NCBI GenBank assembly: GCA_018902755.1
Contig: JAHIQI010000030.1
Location: forward strand, 107,736-171,735
DNA from: Pseudomonadota bacterium
Lineage (GTDB): Bacteria > Desulfobacterota > Desulfarculia > Desulfarculales > Desulfarculaceae
Direction: 5' to 3'
Length of the DNA: 64,000 nucleotides
Positions within the stretch are counted from its first letter, which is position 1. Each line of letters starts with the position of its first letter. Of this stretch, positions 15,943-23,498 are shown piece by piece. Under the pieces are notes generated by a model, which was not told where the DNA came from, did not search any database, and worked only from the letters and a program-made list of their open reading frames with translations. Position numbers and translations under genes: made by a program.

Positions 15943-15946
15943 CCTC

Positions 15947-16168
15947 ATGTGGCAAGGGATAATAGTGGCCGTGGTGGTGGGGCTGGCCGCCCTGTGGGTG
16001 GGGCGCAGGCTCTGGCGCACCATGCGCAGCACCAAGGACCAAAGCGCCGGGTGCGGCTGCGGCTGCGAAGGCACCTGCCATCAGCCCCAGCCCCTGGACG
16101 GGCCGGAGCCCATCGCCTGCCAGAGCTGCGTGCAACGCCCCGAGGATATCGGCAAGATCAAGAGCTAG
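15947..16168 (+). CDS. FeoB-associated Cys-rich membrane protein
   Basis: A 73-residue protein with one N-terminal membrane helix (about 3-20) and a cytoplasmic tail rich in cysteine (CGCGCEGTCHQ, CQSC). This matches the FeoB_associated family commonly found after feoB, whose role is not firmly known. It begins four bases after the feoB stop. Its TAG and the TAG of the convergent sensor gene share the bases CTAG. Confidence 0.85.
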   Translation: MWQGIIVAVVVGLAALWVGRRLWRTMRSTKDQSAGCGCGCEGTCHQPQPLDGPEPIACQSCVQRPEDIGKIKS

Positions 16169-16893
16169 CCGGTCGGCAACTCGATGCTGAAGGTGGTGTG
16201 GGGGGCGTCCGCCTGGTGGACCACCCTGCCCCCCCAGGGCTCCAGGGCCTTGTTGGCCAGGAACAAGCCCAGGCCCGCATGCTCGCCGCCCTTGTCGCCC
16301 ACAAAGGGCTCGAACAGCTCAGCGGCGATTTCCCCGGAAGGGCCTGGGCCTCCGTCGCTGACCTCCAGGCCCAGCCAACCCTCCCGCTTGAAGCCGCGCA
16401 CCGTGACCCAGGGCCCTTGTGTGCCCCGCACCGCGTCCACGGCGTTGGCAAACACGCTGTTCAGAGCCAGGGCCACGTCGGCGTAAGCGGCCTTGGCCCA
16501 TCCCTGGCTTTGGCCCAACTCCCGGTTCAGGGTCAACTCGTGCTTCACGAAAAGCTCGCCATTCCAAAAATCGAGCTGTTCCCCGGCCAGCTTGGTCAGG
16601 TCCAGGGGCTCGGCCTCCCGGCGCTGGTCGCCCAGGCTGCGGGCGGCCAACAGGCCCACCTCCCCCATGAGCCGCTCCAGGCCCTGGCGCACCGAGCCCA
16701 GGCGCGCCTCCATGTTGTGCAGCTCGCCCTTGTTCAGGGCCAATTGGGCCAGGTCCAAAGGCAGGGAGATCATCTGCACCGCGCCGGAGAGATTGTGCAC
16801 CACCCCGGACAGCAGCCTGGCTGAGAGGATAATCCTCTCGCGTTTGAGAAGTGCGTCGAGCGCGGTCGGGCTTACATCAGTCCTGGAGGTCAA
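16165..16893 (-). CDS. Soluble histidine-kinase-like ATPase
   Basis: A 242-residue protein without membrane segments. A helical region with HNLSGAVQM (about 33) looks like a dimerisation/phosphoacceptor helix. The C-terminal HATPase domain shows the N box (ANAVDAV), the G1 box (VSDGGPGPSG) and the G2 box (GLGLFLAN). It begins 22 bases after the REC/HD-GYP regulator and is probably its cognate kinase. The start is a TTG with ggag before it. Confidence 0.8.
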   Translation of the reverse strand: MTSRTDVSPTALDALLKRERIILSARLLSGVVHNLSGAVQMISLPLDLAQLALNKGELHNMEARLGSVRQGLERLMGEVGLLAARSLGDQRREAEPLDLTKLAGEQLDFWNGELFVKHELTLNRELGQSQGWAKAAYADVALALNSVFANAVDAVRGTQGPWVTVRGFKREGWLGLEVSDGGPGPSGEIAAELFEPFVGDKGGEHAGLGLFLANKALEPWGGRVVHQADAPHTTFSIELPTG

Positions 16894-16914
16894 AACGGCT
16901 CCGAGCCATGAGGT

Positions 16915-18504
16915 TTATTTTGAATGGTCTTGGGAAGGAACAACGGGCGGGTCTTGCTTAATTTCCCAGTGATTTTGCTCAAGCATTTGCAAAAAACCCT
17001 CCACTACCATGGGATCGAACTGGTTGCCCGCGCATTTCGCCAACTCATCCACCGCCTGGGTCATGGTGCGCGAGGCTCGGTAGGAGCGGTCGCTGGTCAT
17101 GGCGTCGTAGGCATCGGCCACGGCCACCAGGCGGGCCAGCAGGGGGATGTCCTTGCCTGCCAGGCGGTCGGGATAGCCGTCGCCATCCCAGCGTTCGTGG
17201 TGGTGACGCACGATATGGCGTTCGTCCTGGCTCAGGTCCATGGCCCGGACGATTGACTCGCCGATGGCCGGGTGGCGCTTGATCTCCTGATATTCCGCCG
17301 GGGTCAGCCTGGTCTCCTTGAGCAGGATGTGATCCTTGATGCCGATCTTGCCGATGTCGTGCAAATAGCCCGCGAACTTCAGTGACTCGACCTGGTGCAG
17401 CTCCAAGCCCATCACCTCGGCGGTCAACACCGCCAGGTTGGTCACCCGGCGGCTGTGCTGGCGGGTGTAGGGGTCCTTGGCCTCCATGGCCCGGACCAGT
17501 GCCCCCAGGGTGGAGTGCAGGTTGGAGGCCATGGACTCGTACAGGGCGATGTTCTCCACGCTGAGCGCCGCCTTTTGCAAAAGGAAGCGGCTCAGGAAGA
17601 CGTCCTCGCCCCTAAAGGGCAGGCCGCCGCGCTTTTCGCCCAGCACCAGCAGACCCAGGGTTTGCTCGTGGATCATGATGGGCAGGCAGAGCATGCTGCC
17701 GCTCACCGCCAGCAGCCGCCCGGCCTCTTCCATTGACTCCAGGTGGCCCATCACCGGCTTGCCCCCGGCGGCGGCCTTGCCGAACAAGCCCTGGTCCAAC
17801 TGGCCGGCCACCTGGCCCACCACCTCGGGGGAGAAGCCGGACACCGCGATGGCCACCAACTGGCCGGAGGACGGCTCCAACAAGAGCACCGCGGTCTTGC
17901 CCGCCTCCAGGTTGGTGGCCGAAAGGTCGGCGATGCCCTGGTAGATGGCCTCGGAGGTGTGCATGTGGTCGATGGCTTCGGAGATCTGGTGCAGCACCTG
18001 CTGCTCGCGCACCCGGCGGCTCAGCTCCTGGTTCAGGCGCTCAATGCGCTCCTGATGCTTGAGGCGCTCGGACAGGCGCAGGTTTTCCTGCAACAAGCGG
18101 TGCTCGCGCACCACCCGCTCCAGGGTGGCCTTCACCTGGTCCAGATTGAAGGGCTTCACCAAAAAGTCGCTGGCCCCCTGGCGCATGGTGTCGATAGCCG
18201 CGTCCAGGGAGGGGAAGCCGGTCATGATAACCACCGGCAGAGTCTTGTCCAATTCCTTGAGCTGAGCCAGAAGCTCCACCCCGTTCATGCCCGGCATCTT
18301 CAGGTCCAAAAAGGCGCAGTCGAATTTGCCCGGCTGGAACTTTTCCAGGGCCTCGGGGCCGCTGGCGGCGGTGGTCAGGGAATGGTTGTTCAGACTGGTG
18401 AGGTATTCAGCCAATGCCTCGCGTATGTTGGGCTCGTCGTCCACCAGCAGGATGGAGAGGCGTCCCGGACTATTTTCGGACGAAGCCGGTGTGAAGTCGT
18501 TCAC
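16915..18504 (-). CDS. REC-GAF-HD-GYP response regulator (c-di-GMP phosphodiesterase)
   Basis: A 529-residue regulator. The REC domain (about 15-130) has the acidic pair in LLVDDEP, phospho-Asp in AFLDLKMPG and Lys in LVKPF. A coiled segment leads into a GAF domain (about 175-315) and then HD-GYP (about 335-505) with HDIGKIG, HHHERWDGDGYP and the rest of the metal ligands, so it should hydrolyse cyclic di-GMP. I chose the GTG at 18504, which has taggag before it; a GTG at 18525 would add seven residues. It is cotranscribed with the kinase-like gene downstream. Confidence 0.9.
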   Translation of the reverse strand: MNDFTPASSENSPGRLSILLVDDEPNIREALAEYLTSLNNHSLTTAASGPEALEKFQPGKFDCAFLDLKMPGMNGVELLAQLKELDKTLPVVIMTGFPSLDAAIDTMRQGASDFLVKPFNLDQVKATLERVVREHRLLQENLRLSERLKHQERIERLNQELSRRVREQQVLHQISEAIDHMHTSEAIYQGIADLSATNLEAGKTAVLLLEPSSGQLVAIAVSGFSPEVVGQVAGQLDQGLFGKAAAGGKPVMGHLESMEEAGRLLAVSGSMLCLPIMIHEQTLGLLVLGEKRGGLPFRGEDVFLSRFLLQKAALSVENIALYESMASNLHSTLGALVRAMEAKDPYTRQHSRRVTNLAVLTAEVMGLELHQVESLKFAGYLHDIGKIGIKDHILLKETRLTPAEYQEIKRHPAIGESIVRAMDLSQDERHIVRHHHERWDGDGYPDRLAGKDIPLLARLVAVADAYDAMTSDRSYRASRTMTQAVDELAKCAGNQFDPMVVEGFLQMLEQNHWEIKQDPPVVPSQDHSK

Positions 18505-18742
18505 GGCAAAGGCTCCTACGCCCACTCAGGTTGCCCCCAGTGAAGCCGAAATTACAGCGAATTATCTCTCTCCCCTCGGAGGCGGCGGCAAGCTTGTCGA
18601 AAATATTAGCACATGCCGAGAGGTTAAACTAGCACGCTCAATTCATAGCCGCGCCCTTGTTTCTTGGCATGCCCCCTGCCGGGAGCTATAATGCAACATC
18701 GTTTGTTTCCCTTTTTTTCTCGCTAGCAAGGGACGGCATGCC

Positions 18743-19753
18743 GTGGAGCCTTCTTCGCAGCAATTAGAGCAAATGGCGGCCATCTGGGCGAGCCAAGCCC
18801 AAGACGATGGCCCGGTGGTCGATTACAGCGATCCCAGCTTCAGCGTCCCCCTGGGCGTGGCGGTCCACCCCGTGGACCCGGCCACCCTGGCCGAGCACTT
18901 CCTGGCCCACTGGGGCTGGGCCCAGTGGGTGCGCGTATACGCCAAGCCCCCCCAGGCGGTCCTGGCGGCCAGCCGCTTGGCCATGGCCCAGGGCAAGCCC
19001 AAAACCGTCTCCTGGATGGCTCCGGGCACCGGCCAGCCCCTGTGCTCCCCCGGCGGCGACCCCGGAGTGGCGGTGCTGCGCTGCGACTGGTCCCCGGACG
19101 CCGAAGAGGCCCGCTTCAACGCCGAGGAGGCCAAACGCCAAGGCCTGCTCCTGGTGGTGGACGAATCCACCACCGGTATCCGCCTGGCCCGAGGCGGGGC
19201 CTGCGCGTTCTACGGCCTGGAGCCGGACGCGGTGCTGTGGGCCCCCACCCTGCCCGGCGGACGCACCCTGGGCCTTTTGGCCGGCAAGGGCGAGGCGCCG
19301 CCGGAGCCCGAGGCCAAGGCCCTGCCCAGCCCCGAGTCCAGGGAGGCTGCCGCGGTGCTCCTGGACTTGTCCCGCCGCCACGACCTGCCCGCGGCCATGG
19401 AGGTCCTGGGAAACAACCTGTTGATTGGACTTAACTATTTCGGAAGACAGGCGGGATTGACCGACGAGATCGCCCTGGAAGGCCCCTTGTCCCTACCCCG
19501 GTTCACCGGCAGCCGGGTTTGGGCCTTCATGGCCCTGGCCGCAGAGGAGCGGCTGCGCCTGGCCCCCCTGGTGCAGTTCGACCCCGTTTTGGACCAGGAA
19601 GACGCCCAGGAGTTGGTGTGGCCTCGCCTGGCCAGGGCCTGCGCACGGCTCAAGGTCTTGCCCGAGGGCGAGATGGCCCCCCTGGGCTGGCGGGACGCCG
19701 GGCCCAGCACCTGCCACGCGGTAGGTAACATCCTCAAGAATATCGAAGGTTAA
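18743..19753 (+). CDS. Degenerate class-III aminotransferase-fold protein lacking the PLP lysine
   Basis: A 336-residue protein whose order of motifs follows glutamate-1-semialdehyde aminomutase: VRVYAKPPQAVLAASRLA where the enzyme has VRFVNSGTEATMSAIRLA, and LLVVDESTTGIRLARGGA where it has LIFDEVMTGFRVA. At the cofactor site, LGKIIGGG is replaced by WAPTLPGG, so the Schiff-base lysine is gone, as is the SGTEA phosphate loop. It is therefore probably not a PLP enzyme. The GTG start follows aaggga. Its function is unknown; the next gene, 14 bases on, is a DsbD alpha-like periplasmic protein. Confidence 0.7.
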   Translation: MEPSSQQLEQMAAIWASQAQDDGPVVDYSDPSFSVPLGVAVHPVDPATLAEHFLAHWGWAQWVRVYAKPPQAVLAASRLAMAQGKPKTVSWMAPGTGQPLCSPGGDPGVAVLRCDWSPDAEEARFNAEEAKRQGLLLVVDESTTGIRLARGGACAFYGLEPDAVLWAPTLPGGRTLGLLAGKGEAPPEPEAKALPSPESREAAAVLLDLSRRHDLPAAMEVLGNNLLIGLNYFGRQAGLTDEIALEGPLSLPRFTGSRVWAFMALAAEERLRLAPLVQFDPVLDQEDAQELVWPRLARACARLKVLPEGEMAPLGWRDAGPSTCHAVGNILKNIEG

Positions 19754-19767
19754 CCTGGAGAATACCC

Positions 19768-20256
19768 ATGCGCTGGTTGTGCGCCCTGTTCCTTGGCCTG
19801 GCCTTGATGGCCGGCGCCCCCGCTGCCCAAGCCGCTGACGGCCCCATTGTTTCGCTCCAGGCCGAGCCGGAGCAGGTGACCGTCGCCCCGGGCGGAGAGT
19901 GGCGGCTCGATCTGGTGCTCACCATCGCGCCCAAGTTCCACATCAACGGCCCCTCGGCCGGAGACGCGGGCCTGATCCCCACCAAGGTCAAGTTCACCGC
20001 CCCGGCCGGGCTGAGCTTTGCAGCGCCGGTGTACCCCAAGGCCCAGGAGGTGCGGGTGCAGTTCGCCGAAAAGCCGGTGGAGATGTACAGCGGCAAGGTG
20101 GTCATAGGGATCAAGGGCAAGGCGGCGGGAGGCCTCAAGCCTGGCGAGTACCTGGTCAGCGCACTGGTTTCCTACCAGGCCTGTGACGATGCGGTCTGTC
20201 ACATGCCCACTTCCCACGAACTTTCATTCAAGGTGAAGGTAGCCCCCAAGCCGTGA
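19768..20256 (+). CDS. Periplasmic DsbD N-terminal (alpha) domain protein
   Basis: A 162-residue protein with a Sec signal peptide (hydrophobic about 4-20, AQAAD cleavage region). The rest is an Ig-like domain of the DsbD alpha type, with HINGPSAGD and the redox pair in YQACDDAVCHMP. In full DsbD this domain passes electrons to periplasmic partners; here it stands alone. The ATG follows ctggag. A DsbD beta/gamma module is present about 28 kb away (48.3-50.0 kb), but no direct link is visible. Confidence 0.85.
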   Translation: MRWLCALFLGLALMAGAPAAQAADGPIVSLQAEPEQVTVAPGGEWRLDLVLTIAPKFHINGPSAGDAGLIPTKVKFTAPAGLSFAAPVYPKAQEVRVQFAEKPVEMYSGKVVIGIKGKAAGGLKPGEYLVSALVSYQACDDAVCHMPTSHELSFKVKVAPKP

Positions 20257-20258
20257 GT

Positions 20259-20449
20259 TAGCCCGGATATTTCACGAAGGCCGCGCGTCCGTCTGCGCCA
20301 GCCAACGGCACACGGTGTTGCCGGCGGCTGACTGTGCCGGGCCAGAGTACGAACTGTATCAGGACAACGTAGCCACTTTTTTCATAGCGGCCCCGTGAAT
20401 ACGGGTTCGTTGTTTAACGCCGCCCAACCCTCATGAAATATCCAGGCTA
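20259..20449. mobile_element. MITE-like element with 16-bp terminal inverted repeats
   Basis: The ends tagcccggatatttca (20259-20274) and tgaaatatccaggcta (20434-20449) match as inverted repeats at 15 of 16 bases, and the pairing continues imperfectly for about six more. The 191-bp element has no gene. It fills the whole gap between two convergent genes; its right end supplies the stop codon of the DedA gene. A clean target duplication is not visible. The terminal sequence looks like the end of an insertion sequence, but I cannot name the family with confidence. Confidence 0.6.
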
Positions 20450-21031
20450 GTTTGGCTCGTCGCCCTTCATCAGACGCCGCTTGATGAGCTTCATGAGCAC
20501 GTAGCTCACCACCAGCACCGCCACCACCAGCACCACCACCATCTGCAGGCCCTTGATAAGGTCCATCTGGTCGAAGATGATTCCCCCGAATAGATAGCCC
20601 AACCCGCCGAAGACCAGGCACCAGGCCAGGGCCGAGACGAAGTTGAGCAACAGGAAGCGCCACAGGGGTATGCCGGCCATGCCGCAGGCCAGGGGTATGA
20701 TCATGCGCAAGCCGATCAAAAAGCGCGACAGCAGGATAAGCAGCACCGCGTGCCGCCGGATCAGCCGCCGGGCCTCCACCGCCTTGCGGGCGATGGAGCT
20801 GGACCAGGTGAACACCTCGGCTCCCCGCCAGCGCCCCAGGGCGAAAAAGAACTGGTCCCCTATGAAGCCGCCCAGCATGGCGGTGATGGCCACGTAGTAG
20901 GGATTGAGCAGCCCCTTGCGGGCGGCGATGCCCGCCAGGATGAAAAAGGTCTCCCCCTCGAAGAAGGTACCCACGAACAGCGCCCAGTAGCCGTGATCGG
21001 CTATGGCTTGTTGTATGACCGAAAGGTCCAT
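20447..21031 (-). CDS. DedA-family membrane protein
   Basis: A 194-residue polytopic membrane protein of the DedA/SNARE-associated family. Landmarks are GTFFEGETFFILAG near the N-terminus, GGFIGDQFFFALGRWRG, the SRFLIGLRMIIPLACGM motif with the conserved arginine, and a C-terminal pair of helices ending in KRRLMKGDEPN. DedA proteins are needed for membrane homeostasis and lipid flipping. The stop codon lies inside the end of the MITE-like element, so the insertion may have altered the last residues. Confidence 0.88.
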   Translation of the reverse strand: MDLSVIQQAIADHGYWALFVGTFFEGETFFILAGIAARKGLLNPYYVAITAMLGGFIGDQFFFALGRWRGAEVFTWSSSIARKAVEARRLIRRHAVLLILLSRFLIGLRMIIPLACGMAGIPLWRFLLLNFVSALAWCLVFGGLGYLFGGIIFDQMDLIKGLQMVVVLVVAVLVVSYVLMKLIKRRLMKGDEPN

Positions 21032-21112
21032 GTATTAGCGCCGCACGGGTTGAGGAAAAAATTTTGTGCCAAATGGGCGGATGAGCCTTAAATATAAGTT
21101 AGAGGTTTTAAC

Positions 21113-21349
21113 ATGACCACCTGTGAAAGTAAAAAACATCCCTGCCCCGATTGCCGCGCCTGTCAGGGCTGCTCGCCCACCCGCTGCCACCTGTGCCGGG
21201 GCCAAGGGGCCGAGGACGCGGAGCGCCGATTCGCCGGGCTCTCCATCGCCGAGCAGTGCGCCCTGTTCGATGCGGTGAACCGGGGAGAGGTCCCGGAGGG
21301 CGACTACCGTCCCCAAGACGCCGTGTTTCCCATCATCAACCCCTCGTAA
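21113..21349 (+). CDS. Small Cys-rich hypothetical protein
   Basis: A 78-residue protein with seven cysteines in its first 30 residues (ESKKHPCPDCRACQGC, TRCHLCRG), arranged like a zinc ribbon or a small cluster-binding site. The rest has no cysteine and is acidic. I do not recognise the family. The ATG follows agagg. It stands alone between the divergent DedA gene and the next gene. Confidence 0.6.
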   Translation: MTTCESKKHPCPDCRACQGCSPTRCHLCRGQGAEDAERRFAGLSIAEQCALFDAVNRGEVPEGDYRPQDAVFPIINPS

Positions 21350-21466
21350 TTCCTCCCCTGCCCGTTGCCATACGTTTTGGCCGGAATAAAAGATTGTTGA
21401 CCGGCCCAGTCCCAAGATGAAATTCTACCCCAGCGATTTGTTATCACTTAAGCGAGGGAGGCGAAG

Positions 21467-21847
21467 ATGTTCAAGGTTCTGGAGGGGACCGGCGGGGATG
21501 TGCTGGCCGTGGAGATAAGCGGCTCCTACACCGTACAGGACGTAGAGCAGTTTGAAAAAGCCGCCGAGGCGCAACTGGCCCAGGGCAACCAGCGGATCAA
21601 CATCCTGGCGAAAATCGACCAGCTGGACCTGCTGAAGATAGAGCCCAAGGCTTTTTTCAAGGACGCCAAATACGCCCTGCAACATATCAACCAGATGCGC
21701 CACCTGGCCATCGTGGGCAACAGCAAGCTGACCGAGGCGATGGTCAAGGTTGACAATTTGATCTTCGGTCGCGAAAAGAAAGAGTTGATCGAGAAGTATT
21801 TCGACGTGGCCGACATGGATCAGGCCTGGGAGTTCGTCCGCTCGTAG
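21467..21847 (+). CDS. SpoIIAA-like (STAS-fold) protein
   Basis: A 126-residue protein of the SpoIIAA-like family: an N-terminal VLAVEISGSYTVQDVEQF, INILAKIDQLDLL, and a C-terminal LIEKYFDVADMDQAWEFV. The family has the STAS/CRAL-TRIO fold, and some members bind small hydrophobic ligands; no enzymatic residue can be pointed to. A strong gagggaggcgaag region precedes the ATG. It is convergent with the cysteine desulfurase gene. Confidence 0.82.
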   Translation: MFKVLEGTGGDVLAVEISGSYTVQDVEQFEKAAEAQLAQGNQRINILAKIDQLDLLKIEPKAFFKDAKYALQHINQMRHLAIVGNSKLTEAMVKVDNLIFGREKKELIEKYFDVADMDQAWEFVRS

Positions 21848-21885
21848 GCCGCCGACGCCAATTGATAATTTGAATATGACCAGGT

Positions 21886-21922
21886 GGGCCCGGCCGCGCC
21901 GCGTATGGCGCGGGGCGGGCCC
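21886..21922. terminator. GC-rich hairpin between convergent genes (possible terminator)
   Basis: Arms 21886-21900 and 21907-21922 (GGGCCCGG... and ...GGGCCC) pair almost completely around a short loop. Neither strand has a following U-run, so it is not a classic intrinsic terminator. It could still stop transcription between the SpoIIAA-like and cysteine desulfurase genes. Confidence 0.35.
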
Positions 21923-21928
21923 TCGCCG

Positions 21929-23089
21929 TTAGCGCCCCTGGACGGCGGCGGTGGCGGCGATGCGCCCCATGGCCTCCAGGGCCGTCTCGATGTCGCCCTC
22001 GGTGTTGAAGACCCCCAGGCTGAAACGCACCGCCCCGTGGGGCGAGGTGCCCAGTTGCTGGTGCAGCAGCGGGGCGCAGTGCAGGCCCGAACGCACCGCG
22101 ATCTCAAAGTCGCCGTCCAGGATGTCGGCCACGTCACCGGCCCGAATACCCCGTACATTGCAACTCAACAGGGGCAGGCGCTCGCCCGGCCCCGAGGCGC
22201 AGTAAAGCTCCACCCCCTCCAGGGCGGCCAGGCCGTCGCGCAGGCGGGCCCAAAGCTCCAGCTCATGGGCCAGGGATTGGCGGTGCTCCGGGGAATTGAC
22301 GTAGTCCAGGCTCTGGCCCAGGCCCAAAACGCCCAACAGGTTGATGGTCCCCGGCTCCAGGCGGTAGGGGTAGTCCATGGTGTGCACCAAGTTGATGGAG
22401 TCCACCCCCGTGCCGCCGTAGCGGGTGGGCATCGGGTTCACCCGCGGGCTCAGGACCAGGCCGCCGATGCCGGTTGGGCCCAAGAGGGACTTGTGCCCGG
22501 TGAAGGCCAGGCCGCCCACGCCCCACTTTTCCAGCTCGATGGGATATAGCCCGGCGCTTTGGGACACGTCCAGGACCAGCTCCACCCCCTGCTCCCGGCA
22601 CAGGGCGGCGATCTCGGCGGCGGGCTGCACCGTGCCCAATACGTTGGAGGCGTGATTCAGCATCACCAGGCCGGTATCGGGTCTGATGGCTTTGGCCACC
22701 GCGTCGGGCTCCACGTAGCCTTGGGCGTTGAAGGGCACCAGGTCCAGGGTGATGCGCCCCTGCTGGGCCAAATGGTGCAGGGGCCTAAGCACCGAGTTGT
22801 GCTCCAAGCGGGTGCTCACCACGTGGCAAGGCTCCTGGGTCAGGCCCAGGATAAAGGTGTTGAGGGCGTCGGTGGCATTGTAGGCGAAGCAGACCCGCCA
22901 GCCCTCGCCGCCGCCAAAGAAGCGGCACACCTTGCGCCGCACCGCCTCCACCTCGTACTCGGCCTCCACCGACAGGTCGTAGCCGCCCCGTCCCGGCGAG
23001 GCTCCGGTCTCCAGGTATTGCTCCAGGGCCCGGCGCAGGGGTTCGGCCGGTTTGGGGAAGGCGGTAGCCGCGTTATCCAGGTAGATCAT
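21929..23089 (-). CDS. Cysteine desulfurase-family PLP enzyme (class V aminotransferase)
   Basis: A 386-residue enzyme of the cysteine desulfurase family. MIYLDNAATAFPKP at the start and LEHNSVLRPL are typical. PLP is held by Lys in FTGHKSLLGPTG (about 209). The cysteine that takes the persulfide is expected in VRSGLHCAPLLH (about 342). It is third in an operon behind a molybdenum-containing aldehyde oxidoreductase and a DsrC-like sulfur carrier. A role in supplying sulfur, perhaps the terminal sulfido ligand of the Mo cofactor, is inferred from this context only. Confidence 0.87.
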   Translation of the reverse strand: MIYLDNAATAFPKPAEPLRRALEQYLETGASPGRGGYDLSVEAEYEVEAVRRKVCRFFGGGEGWRVCFAYNATDALNTFILGLTQEPCHVVSTRLEHNSVLRPLHHLAQQGRITLDLVPFNAQGYVEPDAVAKAIRPDTGLVMLNHASNVLGTVQPAAEIAALCREQGVELVLDVSQSAGLYPIELEKWGVGGLAFTGHKSLLGPTGIGGLVLSPRVNPMPTRYGGTGVDSINLVHTMDYPYRLEPGTINLLGVLGLGQSLDYVNSPEHRQSLAHELELWARLRDGLAALEGVELYCASGPGERLPLLSCNVRGIRAGDVADILDGDFEIAVRSGLHCAPLLHQQLGTSPHGAVRFSLGVFNTEGDIETALEAMGRIAATAAVQGR

Positions 23090-23116
23090 TGGTAAACCCG
23101 AAAGGTGGGCTGGAGA

Positions 23117-23479
23117 TCAGTTGCAGGTCTTGGGGTTGGGCAGCCCGGCCAGGCGGCGGGCACCGTATTTCAAGCCGCCCGGGAACAAGCCCTCCAGCTC
23201 CAACAGGCTCAACCCGGTCCCTTTTTTAAGCTTGCTATTGAGTGGAGCCCGGCCATTGTAGGAGTAATAATCGCGAAAAAACCGGATCACCTTCCAATGG
23301 TCTTCTTCCAGACGTTCCAGACCGGCCTCCTCGGCCAGTTCCCGGACCGCCTCCTCGCTCCAGTCTTCAAAGTCCCAGAAAAAATTTTCCGAGTCAAAAA
23401 GAATCTCTTTGCCGGCCACGACACGAGCGTGCCGGCCAAGTTGAGCATTGGCTCCATCTTGGCCGGCACGCGTGTTCAT
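23117..23479 (-). CDS. DsrC/TusE-like sulfur carrier with only the C-terminal cysteine
   Basis: A 120-residue protein with the DsrC fold signature: DHWKVIRFFRDYYSYNGRAP, then LFPGG and the flexible tail GLPNPKTCN. The penultimate cysteine (CysA) that carries the persulfide is present. The second cysteine of true DsrC (in GACK) is Arg here (GARR), so it is closer to TusE-type carriers than to the dissimilatory sulfite reductase partner. It lies 20 bases after the aldehyde oxidoreductase and 28 bases before the cysteine desulfurase. The first 17 residues are outside the family, so the true start may be later. Confidence 0.85.
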   Translation of the reverse strand: MNTRAGQDGANAQLGRHARVVAGKEILFDSENFFWDFEDWSEEAVRELAEEAGLERLEEDHWKVIRFFRDYYSYNGRAPLNSKLKKGTGLSLLELEGLFPGGLKYGARRLAGLPNPKTCN

Positions 23480-23498
23480 AGCTAGGGTCTTTTTCTCT

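Noticed and set aside
20382..20663. 93-codon minus-strand frame over the MITE-like element and DedA end
   Set aside because: It overlaps the DedA gene in another frame and has no protein-like features.
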